Assembly: GCA_003149935.1 (NCBI GenBank)
Contig: QAMH01000005.1
Coordinates: forward strand, 95,204-159,203
Direction of reading: 5' to 3'
DNA: 64,000 bases
Origin: Coriobacteriia bacterium
GTDB taxonomy: Bacteria; Actinomycetota; Coriobacteriia; Coriobacteriales; QAMH01
In this document: one piece after another, positions 41,696 to 51,109 of the stretch
How the letters are laid out: every line of letters begins with the position of its first letter
Position numbering within the stretch: the stretch's first letter is position 1
Made by a program: the position numbers and the translations under genes
The notes under the pieces: generated by a model
The model's database searches: none
What the model saw: only the letters and a program-made list of their open reading frames with translations
What the model was told of the DNA's origin: nothing

Positions 41696-43432
41696 CTAGC
41701 GGTCGTCCTTGGGATTCTCCTCGGAGACGACGACCTCGCCATCAGGGAATACGACGGGCTCCTTCTCGTCGACTTCCTCGGCCTCTTTGGGCAGGATGGG
41801 CGTGTCGACGGGCATGTTGACGCCCTTGAGCGGGATGCCGCCCTCGAGCACGGCGTCCAGATGGCGGTCAACGAGCTCCTCGTCCATGTAGTGATCGAAC
41901 TCGTACTGGATGGCCTTTGAGGGCTCCTTGCTCAGCAGCGAGACAATGACGATTGCCAGGCAGCTCAGGATGAAGGCGGGAAGCAACTCGTAGATGCCGA
42001 AGACGCCACCGAGCGGCTTGACGAGGTTATGCCATACGATGACGGAGACGGCACCCGTCAGCATGCCTGCGATGGCACCTGACTTGGTCGTACGCTTCCA
42101 GTACAGGCTGAAGAGCGTGAGCGGACCAAACGAGGCACCCAGGCCGGCCCAGGCGTACGAGACGACGTTGAAGATGATCGAATCTTCGCTCCAGGCAACG
42201 GCAATGCCGAAGAGCAGGACGCAGGCCAGCGTGATACGGCTCACGATGAGCACCTGGTTGTCGGTGGCATTCTTCTTGAAGACACCGCGGAAGATGTTCT
42301 CGGCAACCGAAGAGCCCGTGATGAGTAGATACGATGAGGCGCTCGACATCGAGGCGGCAAGAATGCCCGAGACGACAAGGCCGCAGAGAAAACCGGGGAG
42401 CATGACTTGCGACAGGAAGATGAAGATGCTCTCCGCACCGGATTGGGTGAGGTATTGGGCGGGGAAGAGATAACGACCGATGATGCCGATCATGATGGCG
42501 CAGAACATGGAGATGACGACCCAGACGATGGCGATGCGACGCGAGGTCTTGATCTCGCTGTCGTTGCGAATGCCCATGAAGCGCACGAGCACCTGCGGCA
42601 TGCCGAAGTAGCCCAGGCCCCAGCTCAGGGTCGAGATGATGGTGAGCAGACCGTATTCGGCGGGAATGCCAAAGACGGGAGCACCGCCAAGCAGGTACTG
42701 GACGCCATCGGCATCGACCTCGGGCGTAGCTGTCTGCACCATCGAGAGGTAGCCGGGGATGTCGGAGAGGAATGCTGCGGTATTCTCGATGCCGCCTGCC
42801 ATGGTGATGGATCCGATGACGACGACCGCCAGGGCAAAGAACATGAGGCAGCCCTGCACGAAGTCGGTCGCGACGACCGAGAGGTAACCGCCGACCATCG
42901 TGTAGAGGAATACGATGATGGCGCCGAAGATCATCATGACCGTATAGTCCATGCCAAAGAGCGTGTTGAAGAGCTTGCCGCAGGTGACGAAGCAGCTGCC
43001 CGTGTAGACGCAGAAGAAGATGAGGATGATGACGGCGGCAACCGTGCTCACGATGTTCTTGCTGTCGTGGAAGCGATTGGAATAGAAACCGGGCAGCGTG
43101 ATAGAGTCGTTGGCCTTTTCGGAATAGCGGCGCAAGCGCTTGGCGACGAGCAACCAGTTGAAGTAGGTGCCAAGTGCCAGGCCGATACACGTCCAGCCCG
43201 CATCGGCGGCACCGGTGAAGTAGGCGAGGCCGGGCAGGCCCATGAGCAGGTAGCCCGACATGTCCGATGCTTCGGCTGAAAGGGCCGTAAACCAGGGACC
43301 GACCTTGCGGCCGCCCAGGAAGTACTCCGACGAGGACTTGTTGGCACGCCTCGCGTAGGAAAAGCCGATGATGAGCACCACCATGAAGTAGATCAAGATG
43401 GCGATGATGACTGCGTAATCTCCTGTATTCAT
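41696..43432 (-). CDS. putP: Sodium/proline symporter (SSS family)
   Basis: A 578-residue membrane protein with about 13 helices. SSSEYFLGGRKVGPWFTALSAEASDMSGYLLMGLPG is the highly conserved N-terminal part of PutP, including the sodium-site Ser/Asp residues, and YSKKxxSITLPGFYSNRF-like text follows (RYSEKANDSITLP). GAGAGG precedes the ATG. It imports proline with sodium. A hydrophilic C-terminal tail of about 80 residues extends beyond the helices. The gene is in opposite direction to its neighbours and splits argG from argH; its promoter region is shared with argH. Confidence 0.93.
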   Translation of the reverse strand: MNTGDYAVIIAILIYFMVVLIIGFSYARRANKSSSEYFLGGRKVGPWFTALSAEASDMSGYLLMGLPGLAYFTGAADAGWTCIGLALGTYFNWLLVAKRLRRYSEKANDSITLPGFYSNRFHDSKNIVSTVAAVIILIFFCVYTGSCFVTCGKLFNTLFGMDYTVMMIFGAIIVFLYTMVGGYLSVVATDFVQGCLMFFALAVVVIGSITMAGGIENTAAFLSDIPGYLSMVQTATPEVDADGVQYLLGGAPVFGIPAEYGLLTIISTLSWGLGYFGMPQVLVRFMGIRNDSEIKTSRRIAIVWVVISMFCAIMIGIIGRYLFPAQYLTQSGAESIFIFLSQVMLPGFLCGLVVSGILAASMSSASSYLLITGSSVAENIFRGVFKKNATDNQVLIVSRITLACVLLFGIAVAWSEDSIIFNVVSYAWAGLGASFGPLTLFSLYWKRTTKSGAIAGMLTGAVSVIVWHNLVKPLGGVFGIYELLPAFILSCLAIVIVSLLSKEPSKAIQYEFDHYMDEELVDRHLDAVLEGGIPLKGVNMPVDTPILPKEAEEVDEKEPVVFPDGEVVVSEENPKDDR

Positions 43433-43609
43433 GAAAACCTCTCGTCCATAAAGCCTAGTGGCGCACTATTATAACTTTAGTACGGTAAAGTGAAAGGAAC
43501 TTTCTGCAGAGCGCTAGGTAGACGGGATGTTTGCCGCCCGCCGCAAGAACAGCGGCGCATCTTTGCTATATTGTCAGTTTGGTCGCAACAAACCAACTTG
43601 GAGTACACC
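43433..43609. promoter_or_regulatory. Divergent putP/argH promoter region
   Basis: On the minus strand a TTATAAT-like -10 box lies near 43469-43476, upstream of putP. On the plus strand a GCTATATTG box lies near 43566-43574, before argH. An ATTATAACTTTAGTACGGTAAAGT stretch between could be an operator, but I see no clear ARG box. Confidence 0.4.
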
Positions 43610-45046
43610 ATGCAGAACACAACATCTTCCCCAGACGGCATGCACGCGAGTGAGGCGCTCTGGGGAGGTCGCTTCGAGGATTCTCCCACGGAGTTCACGC
43701 AGGCCTTCGGTGCGTCTTTGCCCGTCGACAAGCGCATGTGGGAGTCCGATATCGAGGGGTCGAAGGCGCATGCGCTTATGCTCGCCCGTCAGGGCGTGAT
43801 CTCGGAGGAAGACGCCGCGAGCATTCGCGCGGGACTCGATGCCATTGCAGCCCAGATTGACGAGGGCGATTTCGAGTTCGATATCGATGATGAGGACATT
43901 CACATGTCCATCGAGCGCAACCTGACCGAGGCCATCGGTGCAGCAGGTGGACGCTTGCATACGGGCCGGAGCCGCAATGACCAGGTCGGGACCGATGCAC
44001 GCCATCACGCCAAGAAGCTCGCCGCGGGCCTTGCACACCAGATGCTCGACCTGCGCGGTGCGCTCCTCGAGCTCGCCGAGGACAAGTTCGGCGTCGTCAT
44101 GCCAGGCTACACGCACATGCAGAAGGCGCAGCCCGTGCTCTTCTCGCATCATATGCTCGCGTACTACTGGATGTTCACGCGCGATTTCGAGCGTCTGCAG
44201 GCAGCTTACGCGGCTGCCGATGTGCTGCCCTTGGGCAGCGCCGCGCTTGCGGGCACGACCTATCCGCTCGATCGTCATTTCGTGGCAGACGAGCTCGGCT
44301 TTGCCAGCGTGGCGGAAAACAGCATGGACGCCGTGAGCGATCGTGACTTCCTCCTCGACCTCTCCTATGCCTGCGCGGTGGCCATGATGCACCTCTCGCG
44401 CCTGTGCGAGGAGCTCATCTACTGGTCGAGTAACGAGTTCGGTTTCATTCGCTTGTCCGATGCCTACTCGACGGGCTCGTCGATCATGCCCCAGAAGAAG
44501 AACCCCGACTTCGCCGAGCTCATTCGCGGCAAGACCGGCCGCGTGTACGGCGACCTCATGGCGCTGCTCACGACCATGAAGGGACTTCCGCTTGCCTATA
44601 ACAAGGACATGCAGGAGGACAAGGAAGGCGTGTTCGACGCGGTCGACACGCTTGGCAACTCTCTCGTCGTGATGACGGGCATGATTCGTACCATGCAGGT
44701 TAACGAGGATGCCATGCGCACCGGAGCGCTCGGTGGTTTCATGGCGGCAACCGATCTGGCCGATTACCTCGTTGGGACGGGCGTGCCCTTCCGTGAGGCG
44801 CATGCCATCGTGGGCAGGCTCGTGCTCGAATGCGAGAAACAGGGAAAGACCTTGCAGGAGCTGAGTGCCGACGATCTTGCCGAAGTTGACGAGCACTTCG
44901 CTGCCGATGCGCTCGAGGCCGTTGACATCGACAAGGTCGTCGAACGCCGTACGACCTATGGCGCGACGGGTCACGACGCGGTCAAGGTCCAGCTCGAGCA
45001 TGCACGCGAGAGCCTCGCGGCCGATACCAATGCCATGGCGGATTAG
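43610..45046 (+). CDS. argH: Argininosuccinate lyase
   Basis: The ATG at 43610 follows TTGGAG at 7 bp and begins just before the conserved LWGGRF motif; the longer in-frame opening is not supported. The 478-residue product has the fumarase/lyase signature GSSIMPQKKNPD, and HTGRSRNDQV and TVDRAR-like stretches of the family. It splits argininosuccinate into arginine and fumarate, the last step. It is expressed from its own promoter, divergent from putP. A U32 gene follows after 3 bp. Confidence 0.97.
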   Translation: MQNTTSSPDGMHASEALWGGRFEDSPTEFTQAFGASLPVDKRMWESDIEGSKAHALMLARQGVISEEDAASIRAGLDAIAAQIDEGDFEFDIDDEDIHMSIERNLTEAIGAAGGRLHTGRSRNDQVGTDARHHAKKLAAGLAHQMLDLRGALLELAEDKFGVVMPGYTHMQKAQPVLFSHHMLAYYWMFTRDFERLQAAYAAADVLPLGSAALAGTTYPLDRHFVADELGFASVAENSMDAVSDRDFLLDLSYACAVAMMHLSRLCEELIYWSSNEFGFIRLSDAYSTGSSIMPQKKNPDFAELIRGKTGRVYGDLMALLTTMKGLPLAYNKDMQEDKEGVFDAVDTLGNSLVVMTGMIRTMQVNEDAMRTGALGGFMAATDLADYLVGTGVPFREAHAIVGRLVLECEKQGKTLQELSADDLAEVDEHFAADALEAVDIDKVVERRTTYGATGHDAVKVQLEHARESLAADTNAMAD

Positions 45047-45049
45047 ACG

Positions 45050-47209
45050 ATGAGAAAGCCGGAGCTGCTCGCGCCCGCGGGAAACCGCGCGGCGTTCGAG
45101 GCGGCGCTTGCCGCTGGTGCCGATGCCATCTATCTGGGAGCCGGGTCATTCAACGCGCGGCGCAATGCCGATAACTTCGCCATCGACGACCTGCGTGCGG
45201 CATGCCGTGACGCCCATTTGCGCGGCGCCCGTGTCTATCTCACGGCTAACACGCTCGTGTTTCCGGACGAGATGGACGATGCGCTCGCGATGGTCGCCTC
45301 TGCAGCCGAAGCGGGCATTGATGCTGCTATCGTTCAGGACGTCGGTCTCATGTCGGTGCTGCGCCGTGAGCTGCCCGAACTCGAGCTTCACGCCTCCACA
45401 CAGCTTAACGTGCGTGGCAAGCGTGGTATCGAACTGGCCACGCGTCTTGGCTGCTCGCGCGTGACGCTTGCGCGCGAGCTCTCCATCGAGCAGATTGCGC
45501 GTCTTGCCGAGCTTGGCGTCGATCTTGAAGTCTTCGTGCATGGTGCGCTTTGCATTTGCCAATCGGGGCAGTGCCTGCTCTCGTCGCTTATTGGCGGACG
45601 TAGCGCCAATAGGGGGCTCTGCGCCCAACCCTGCCGTCTGCCGTACAAGCTTGTCGATGAAGACGGCAAGACGCTCGCGAAGGAAGGCCAGTATCTGTTG
45701 AGCCCCAAGGACCTTTGTGGCATCGGGATGGTCGATCGGCTCATCGAAGCGGGAGTTGCGTCGCTCAAGATCGAGGGACGGATGAAGTCGCCCGAGTATG
45801 TCTCCACGGTCACGGCAACGTATCGCGAGGCGATTGACCGCGCATGGAAGGACCGGGCCTCGTACGAGGTCGCCGATGATGCTGAGGATGTGCTAGCCGA
45901 GGCGTTTAACCGTGGGTTCACGCATGGCTACCTGGCGGGCGAACGCGGTAACGACATGATGGGCTACCGGCGTCCGAATAATCGCGGTGTTGCCGTCGGA
46001 CGCGTCACGGGGTATTCCGCCGGCAAGGTCAAGCTTGCTGCGAGCACCGACATCGCCGTGGGCGACTTGCTCGAGTTCTGGACCTCCAAGGGTCGCGTCA
46101 CCTATACCGTTGAGGCATCCGATACCCTCAAGGGCGAGACGAAGTACCTGGGCGTACGCGAACCGGTCTCCGTTGGCGACCGCGTGTTTCGCGTGCGCTC
46201 GGCCAAGCTCGCCGCTGCCGCGCAAGAGCGTACCGAGGCGGGGATGAAGATTCCGGTTTCGATCGACGTGCACATGAAGAAGGACGAGCCGCTCGAGATT
46301 ATCGTGCGTGATGAGGCGGGTCACGAAGCGAAAGCGATGGGCCCGGTCATCGAGGAGGCACGCACCAAGGCAATTGCGCGCGAGGATGTCATCGAGCATG
46401 TGGGTAGGCTCGGCTCCACGCCTTTCACGTGCGAGGACTGGCAGGTCGATTTGGACGAGGGCGTGGGCATTGGCTTTTCGACCCTGCACAAGACGCGCAG
46501 TGCCGCACTCGCCGCTTTCGAAGAAACGCTGCTTGACGCAAACGGGCAGACGGCAGTGTCCGCTGGTGGCGTCGACATCACGCGTGTGACGGACCTCTCC
46601 GATATGGCGCCGTTTACGACGGTCATTCGTTTCGATGACACGAACATAGCCTGCTCGCTCGAACAGTTCGAGCCGGGCTGCTCCATCGGACCACGCATGT
46701 ACGCCACCAATATCGAGGCCATCCGCACCTGGGCCGCGCTCGGTGCGAGCTTCGTCTGGCTTTCGCCCGAGCTCACGCTTCACCAGATGAAGCTGCTGGC
46801 CGATGAGTCGCCGCTTCCCCTCGGGATCATCGTCATCGGCCGCCAGGAGCTCATGGTGAGCGACCACTGCTTCCTCATGGCAGAAGGTTCCTGTGACGAG
46901 CATTGCGCGACATGCGCACGCCGCTGTGGGACATCGCGCTTTCTGGAAGATCGCAAGGGCTACCGCTTCCCGGTTACGACGGACGTATGCGGGCGAGGGC
47001 ACATCTACAACGCCGTGCCGCTCGACGTCGCGCACGCGATCGGCGACCTGCTGCGTGCCGGCGTGCGCGGGTTCGCCGTCGATGCGACGCTCATGGGCGA
47101 AGGCGAAGCGGAGCATGCGCACAATCGCGTGCGTAGCGGAATAAACGGGACGAAGATCAAGAAGAGCGCCGATACGACCACGGGACATCTCTTCAGGCCG
47201 GTCGAGTGA
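45050..47209 (+). CDS. U32 family protein (RlhA/YhbU-type)
   Basis: Product of 719 residues. It starts with the U32 core ELLAPAGNRAAFEAALAAGADAIYLG and carries the Cys signature HGALCICQSGQCLLSSLIGGRSANRGLCAQPCR, which binds an iron-sulfur cluster in this family. E. coli RlhA uses such a site for hydroxylation of 23S rRNA C2501; related TrhP modifies tRNA. A long C-terminal extension (from about 390) includes a second Cys-rich segment EHCATCARRCG. The family was named peptidase U32, but RNA hydroxylation is better supported. It shares a transcript with argH by position. Confidence 0.85.
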   Translation: MRKPELLAPAGNRAAFEAALAAGADAIYLGAGSFNARRNADNFAIDDLRAACRDAHLRGARVYLTANTLVFPDEMDDALAMVASAAEAGIDAAIVQDVGLMSVLRRELPELELHASTQLNVRGKRGIELATRLGCSRVTLARELSIEQIARLAELGVDLEVFVHGALCICQSGQCLLSSLIGGRSANRGLCAQPCRLPYKLVDEDGKTLAKEGQYLLSPKDLCGIGMVDRLIEAGVASLKIEGRMKSPEYVSTVTATYREAIDRAWKDRASYEVADDAEDVLAEAFNRGFTHGYLAGERGNDMMGYRRPNNRGVAVGRVTGYSAGKVKLAASTDIAVGDLLEFWTSKGRVTYTVEASDTLKGETKYLGVREPVSVGDRVFRVRSAKLAAAAQERTEAGMKIPVSIDVHMKKDEPLEIIVRDEAGHEAKAMGPVIEEARTKAIAREDVIEHVGRLGSTPFTCEDWQVDLDEGVGIGFSTLHKTRSAALAAFEETLLDANGQTAVSAGGVDITRVTDLSDMAPFTTVIRFDDTNIACSLEQFEPGCSIGPRMYATNIEAIRTWAALGASFVWLSPELTLHQMKLLADESPLPLGIIVIGRQELMVSDHCFLMAEGSCDEHCATCARRCGTSRFLEDRKGYRFPVTTDVCGRGHIYNAVPLDVAHAIGDLLRAGVRGFAVDATLMGEGEAEHAHNRVRSGINGTKIKKSADTTTGHLFRPVE

Positions 47210-47275
47210 TTCATCCACCGCAATTGGCATGGGCGCTTCTGCTAAGATAGCGAATTTACATAGCAATAAGGTCTG

Positions 47276-48505
47276 GTGAAAGGCAAAGACGTGCTTTCAA
47301 GCGAAGAACAACTCCACATCATACAGTCAGGCGTCGCGGGCATTACGCCGCTTGAGGCCATGAAGAAAAAGCTCGATCGCGGCACGCCGCTCAACATCAA
47401 GCTCGGTGTTGACCCGACGAGTCCGGATTTGCACATTGGCCATGCCGTGCCCCTGCGCAAACTGCGCCAGTTCCAGGACCTTGGTCATGAGGTTACGCTC
47501 ATCATTGGTGACGGCACGGCCATGATTGGCGACCCGTCCGGTCGCAACTCGACGCGCCCGCAGCTCTCTGCCGAGCAGATTGATGCGAATGCCCAGACCT
47601 ATATGGAGCAGGCAATGAAGGTGCTTGACCCCGAGAAGACCAAGGTCGTGCATAACCGTGACTGGATTTTCGACCTTGACCTTGCCGACTTGCTGGGTCT
47701 GCTTTCCAACTTCACGGTTGCTCGCATTCTCGAGCGGGATGACTTCTCCAATCGCTATCACAGCCAGCAGCCCATCGCCATGCACGAGTTCATCTACCCC
47801 ATCATGCAAGCGTACGACTCCGTCGTCATCAATGCCGATGTCGAGCTTGGCGGTAACGACCAGCTCTTCAATCTGCTTGCCGGACGCGAGCTCATGGAGA
47901 AGAAGGGTATGGAGCCGCAGGTCTGCCTGACGCTTCCGTTGCTCGAGGGTCTCGATGGCGTACGCAAGATGTCGAAGTCCTACGGCAACTACGTGGGTCT
48001 CACCGACGAGCCTGCCGACATGTTCGGCAAGATCATGAGCATCCCCGATGAGCTCATGCCTCGGTACTACCGCCTGGCGACGGCGCTTCCCGTGGATGAG
48101 ATCGACGAAATCGAAGCAGGTCTGGCAGCAGGGGAGCTTGATCCCAACAAATCGAAGCGTCGCCTTGCACGCGAGATTATCGGGATTTATCACGGTGCTG
48201 ACGCTGCGGCTGCGGCCGAGGAACAGTTCGACCTTGTCTTCAAGGCGCATGCGGCACCTGATGACATTGAGGTCTTCGATATCGAGCTCGAGGAGGATGC
48301 TGAGAAGGGCGGAGTCTATTTGCCCAAGTTGCTTGCAGACCTCAAGCTCGTGGGCTCAGGCGGTGAAGGTCGTCGCATGATTGATCAGGGTGCCGTGAAG
48401 ATTGACGGCGAAGCTGTCGAGAAGGGCACGTATCATTTGCCGGCCGCGCGGCTCGCTCATGCGACGCTGCAGGTTGGCAAGCGCAAGTGGGCCAAGCTCG
48501 CGTAG
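47276..48505 (+). CDS. tyrS: Tyrosyl-tRNA synthetase
   Basis: GTG start at 47276 (AAGG just upstream; GTG at 47291 with AAAGG is an alternative). The 409-residue class I synthetase has HIGH at 53-56 within KLGVDPTSPDLHIGHAVPL and KMSKS in GVRKMSKSYGN, then an S4 RNA-binding domain at the C-terminus (SGGEGRRMIDQGAVKIDGE). The signature is that of the TyrZ-like branch. It charges tRNA-Tyr. No T-box leader fits in the short upstream region. Confidence 0.95.
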   Translation: MKGKDVLSSEEQLHIIQSGVAGITPLEAMKKKLDRGTPLNIKLGVDPTSPDLHIGHAVPLRKLRQFQDLGHEVTLIIGDGTAMIGDPSGRNSTRPQLSAEQIDANAQTYMEQAMKVLDPEKTKVVHNRDWIFDLDLADLLGLLSNFTVARILERDDFSNRYHSQQPIAMHEFIYPIMQAYDSVVINADVELGGNDQLFNLLAGRELMEKKGMEPQVCLTLPLLEGLDGVRKMSKSYGNYVGLTDEPADMFGKIMSIPDELMPRYYRLATALPVDEIDEIEAGLAAGELDPNKSKRRLAREIIGIYHGADAAAAAEEQFDLVFKAHAAPDDIEVFDIELEEDAEKGGVYLPKLLADLKLVGSGGEGRRMIDQGAVKIDGEAVEKGTYHLPAARLAHATLQVGKRKWAKLA

Positions 48506-48507
48506 AG

Positions 48508-48555
48508 GATGTGCCATGGGGTCGATGTGCCATGGGGTCAGACCCCTCGGCACAT
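48508..48555. repeat. Tandem 16-bp repeat plus REP-like palindrome
   Basis: GATGTGCCATGGGGTC occurs twice in tandem (48508-48523 and 48524-48539). The second copy pairs with GACCCCTCGGCACAT (to 48555) to form a hairpin whose GGGGTC/GACCCC core matches the element at 41653. Confidence 0.75.
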
Positions 48556-48620
48556 GACGAACGTTGCCGTAACAATGCCGCTACACGACGCTGAAAGTGC
48601 GGTATACTTCATCTCCGCGT

Positions 48621-48697
<77 letters not shown>

Positions 48698-48707
48698 ACA
48701 AAACCAC

Positions 48708-48738
48708 AAGGCCAGGGGCTTGGGCTCCTGGCCTTCTT
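48708..48738 (+). terminator. Terminator after tRNA-Pro
   Basis: AAGGCCAGG (48708-48716) pairs with CCTGGCCTT (48727-48735), followed by CTT. No long T-run. Confidence 0.6.
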
Positions 48739-48829
48739 GATGCGCGTGCGTTTCGCATGCGGATATGCAACCGTGCAGCGCGTGTACCTTGGTCAGGAGT
48801 CGAATAAAGACGAGTTTTCGGGAGTAGAA

Positions 48830-49447
48830 ATGAAGGTATTGCTGATTAACGGGTCACCCCGACAGAATGGCAACACGGCACGTGCCCTCGACGAGATGAT
48901 CGATGTCTTCAAGGCTGAGGACATCGAGACCGAGCTCGTGCGCGTAGGCTCCCTTGACGTGCGCGGGTGCATCGCGTGCGGATCCTGTGCTAACACGGGT
49001 GCGTGCGTCTTTGATGACATAGTCAACGAGTTGGCTCCGGCTTTCGAGGAAGCTGACGGTCTGGTAGTCGGGTCACCGGTCTACTACGCCTCTGCCAATG
49101 CGACGCTGATCGCCCTCCTCGACAGGCTGTTTTTTAGCACGCATTTTCCGAAGACCATGAAGGTTGGCGCGGCCGTTGCGACAGCGCGGCGCGGCGGCAT
49201 CACCGCGACCTATGATGAGCTCAACAAGTACTTTGGGATATCTGGCATGCCGATTGCCACGGGGCAGTACTGGAATGGCGTGCACGGGAGACTTCCAGGC
49301 GAGGCCGGGGAGGATACCGAGGGATTGCAACAGATGAGGACGCTTGCAAGAAACATGACGTTTCTCATGAAGGCAATCGCGCTTGGCAAGGAGGAGTTCG
49401 GCCTGCCTGAGAAAGAACCCCAGATCATGACGAACTTCGTGCGGTAG
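48830..49447 (+). CDS. NADPH-dependent FMN reductase/iron-sulfur flavoprotein-like
   Basis: The ATG at 48830 follows GGGAG. The 205-residue product has a flavodoxin-like fold: LLINGSPRQNGNTA binds FMN phosphate and GSPVYYASANATL the flavin ring. A compact CIACGSC stretch with a further Cys (TGAC) after residue 45 is characteristic of the iron-sulfur flavoprotein branch, which carries a [4Fe-4S] cluster and reduces quinones, oxygen or other small acceptors. The exact substrate is unknown. A 159-residue protein of unknown function follows. Confidence 0.83.
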   Translation: MKVLLINGSPRQNGNTARALDEMIDVFKAEDIETELVRVGSLDVRGCIACGSCANTGACVFDDIVNELAPAFEEADGLVVGSPVYYASANATLIALLDRLFFSTHFPKTMKVGAAVATARRGGITATYDELNKYFGISGMPIATGQYWNGVHGRLPGEAGEDTEGLQQMRTLARNMTFLMKAIALGKEEFGLPEKEPQIMTNFVR

Positions 49448-49519
49448 CTCGCGTGAGGCTTGCATGCTCGCGTGCTCGTGAATGATAATGACAAACAGGA
49501 AGAGTCATGGGAGGTGCTC

Positions 49520-49999
49520 ATGGGGTCTTACGAGAACGAAGCCGCCATGGTCGAGGCGGGAACGGCCACGCGCGGGCATACGATGCGCATGTACTTCGAG
49601 GAGGTCGACGCCGGGCTTACCGACGAGACGTCGCACCTCAAGCATAGGCCCGATTACTCCAGGAGCCTGCTCGCACCGGAGAACGACGATATCTACCGCG
49701 AGTTTTGCCGATATGTGGACATGGAGGAACCCCGTTTCTTCGACAAGGTGCAAGACCCCATCAGCGTGGAGGGACATACGGCAGCCGATGTGTACCTGGC
49801 GATGATTTCCCATAACGACCGCATCGTCGCTATTGATGGTGCCGCCGTCTACGCCATGCTCGCCAACCTGCGCAAGAACCCCGAGCTGTACTCGAAGGTG
49901 TTGGACTTCCGACCGACTTGCTATCAGAGCGGATGCGGCATGAAGGATGCCGCGTTCGACGCGGGCTATTACGGCGAGCGCAGATTCCCGAAGGCCTGA
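49520..49999 (+). CDS. Uncharacterised 159-residue protein
   Basis: The ATG at 49520 follows GGGAGG at 5 bp; an earlier ATG at 49460 has no site. Acidic, soluble, with no signal peptide. It has two cysteines near the end in CYQSGCG, and a conserved-looking VSVEGHTAADVYLAMISHND stretch. I recognise no family. Its position after the flavoprotein hints at a redox context. Confidence 0.6.
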   Translation: MGSYENEAAMVEAGTATRGHTMRMYFEEVDAGLTDETSHLKHRPDYSRSLLAPENDDIYREFCRYVDMEEPRFFDKVQDPISVEGHTAADVYLAMISHNDRIVAIDGAAVYAMLANLRKNPELYSKVLDFRPTCYQSGCGMKDAAFDAGYYGERRFPKA

Positions 50000-50122
50000 A
50001 CAGGATGCGGTAATCCGCCCAGGCGCGAAGCTCGTCTGATGCAGGCGATGTCCAAGCGCCTGTAAACTTTTCCGAGCTTTATCCTGCGACTTGAACCTAT
50101 TGGGGTATAATCCGTCTACATT

Positions 50123-50196
50123 GCGGGCGTAGTTCATCGGTAGAACCTGAGCCTTCCAAGCTCATGAGGTGGGTTCGACTCCCATCGCCCGCTCCA
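50123..50196 (+). tRNA. tRNA-Gly (TCC)
   Basis: Acceptor GCGGGCG (50123-50129) pairs with CGCCCGC (50186-50192), T discriminator, encoded CCA (50194-50196). The anticodon loop CTTCCAA gives TCC. A TATAAT -10 box lies at 50106-50111. Confidence 0.97.
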
Positions 50197-50206
50197 GACA
50201 TCTGCC

Positions 50207-50238
50207 AACGGGTGCCGTACGGTACCCGTTGCTTTTTT
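50207..50238 (+). terminator. Rho-independent terminator after tRNA-Gly
   Basis: AACGGGT (50207-50213) pairs with ACCCGTT (50224-50230) around the self-complementary CCGTACGG, followed by GC and six Ts. Confidence 0.9.
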
Positions 50239-50253
50239 GGAAAGAGGCACGGC

Positions 50254-51096
50254 ATGAAGCGCGTCGTAAGCATTCAGGACATCTCTTGCGTTGGAAAGTG
50301 TTCCCTCACCGTTGCGTTGCCCATCATCTCGGCTATGGGGGTCGAGTGCGGCATTCTTCCCACTGCCGTGCTCTCGGTTCACACCGCTTTCAAGAGCTTC
50401 ACATTCGATGACCTGACCGACCAGATCGAGCCCATCTCCCAGAGCTGGATTGACAACGGGGTCGACTTCGATGCCATCTACACGGGCTACCTTGGTTCCT
50501 TCGAGCAGCTCGAGCTCGTAAGCCGCTTCTTCGACCGTCACAGGGAGGATGGTACGCTCATCTTCGTCGACCCGGCCATGGCCGACAACGGTGCGCTCTA
50601 CAAGGGCTTCACTCCCGAGTTCGCTCGGGCAATGGGCACGGTGGTTTGCTCCAAGGCTGATATCATCGACCCCAATATCACCGAAGCCGCATTCATGCTC
50701 GGAGCCGAGTACAAGGAAGATGGCACTTACGACGAGGACTACGTGCGTGACCTTCTCCAGGGACTCGTCGCCCTCGGCCCCAAGAAGGCCGTACTCACTG
50801 GTGTGAGTCTCGAGCCGGGTAGCTGCGGCGTCTATGGTCTTGACGGAGATACGGGCCAGTACTTCTCGTATTTCAACGAGCTCGTCGATGCGCGCTTCCA
50901 TGGGACGGGCGATGTTTTCTCATCTACGACGGTTGGCGCGCTTCTCAATGGCTTCGAGCTGGACGAGGCACTCGCCGTGGCGGCTGACTACACGGTTGCC
51001 TGCATCAAGGCCACCATCAGCCAGCCCGACCACAATTGGTATGGCGTCGATTTCGAGACCGAGATCCCCTATCTACTCAAGCTCATCGGCAAATAG
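50254..51096 (+). CDS. pdxY: Pyridoxal/pyridoxamine kinase
   Basis: The ATG at 50254 follows GAAAGAGG. The 280-residue product is a ribokinase-fold kinase: SIQDISCVGKCSLTVALPII near the start, LSVHTAFKSF, FVDPAMADNG and the catalytic loop HGTGDVFSS, with the anion hole Asp in GTGD. Family members phosphorylate pyridoxal or pyridoxamine to make PLP. Enzyme type (PdxY or PdxK) is not certain. It reads through after the tRNA-Gly terminator and is convergent with the VaFE protein gene, 13 bp away. Confidence 0.87.
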   Translation: MKRVVSIQDISCVGKCSLTVALPIISAMGVECGILPTAVLSVHTAFKSFTFDDLTDQIEPISQSWIDNGVDFDAIYTGYLGSFEQLELVSRFFDRHREDGTLIFVDPAMADNGALYKGFTPEFARAMGTVVCSKADIIDPNITEAAFMLGAEYKEDGTYDEDYVRDLLQGLVALGPKKAVLTGVSLEPGSCGVYGLDGDTGQYFSYFNELVDARFHGTGDVFSSTTVGALLNGFELDEALAVAADYTVACIKATISQPDHNWYGVDFETEIPYLLKLIGK

Positions 51097-51109
51097 GTTG
51101 TCCGTCCCT

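Noticed and set aside
42407..43279. 290-residue plus-strand open frame
   Set aside because: Opposite to putP, with extreme Asp/Glu/Arg bias and no ribosome site.
45893..47266. 457-residue minus-strand open frame
   Set aside because: Opposite to the U32 gene; no motif and Arg/Ala-rich shadow composition.
47210..47275. T-box leader before tyrS
   Set aside because: The gap is only 66 bp, too short for a T-box, and no T-box core sequence is seen.
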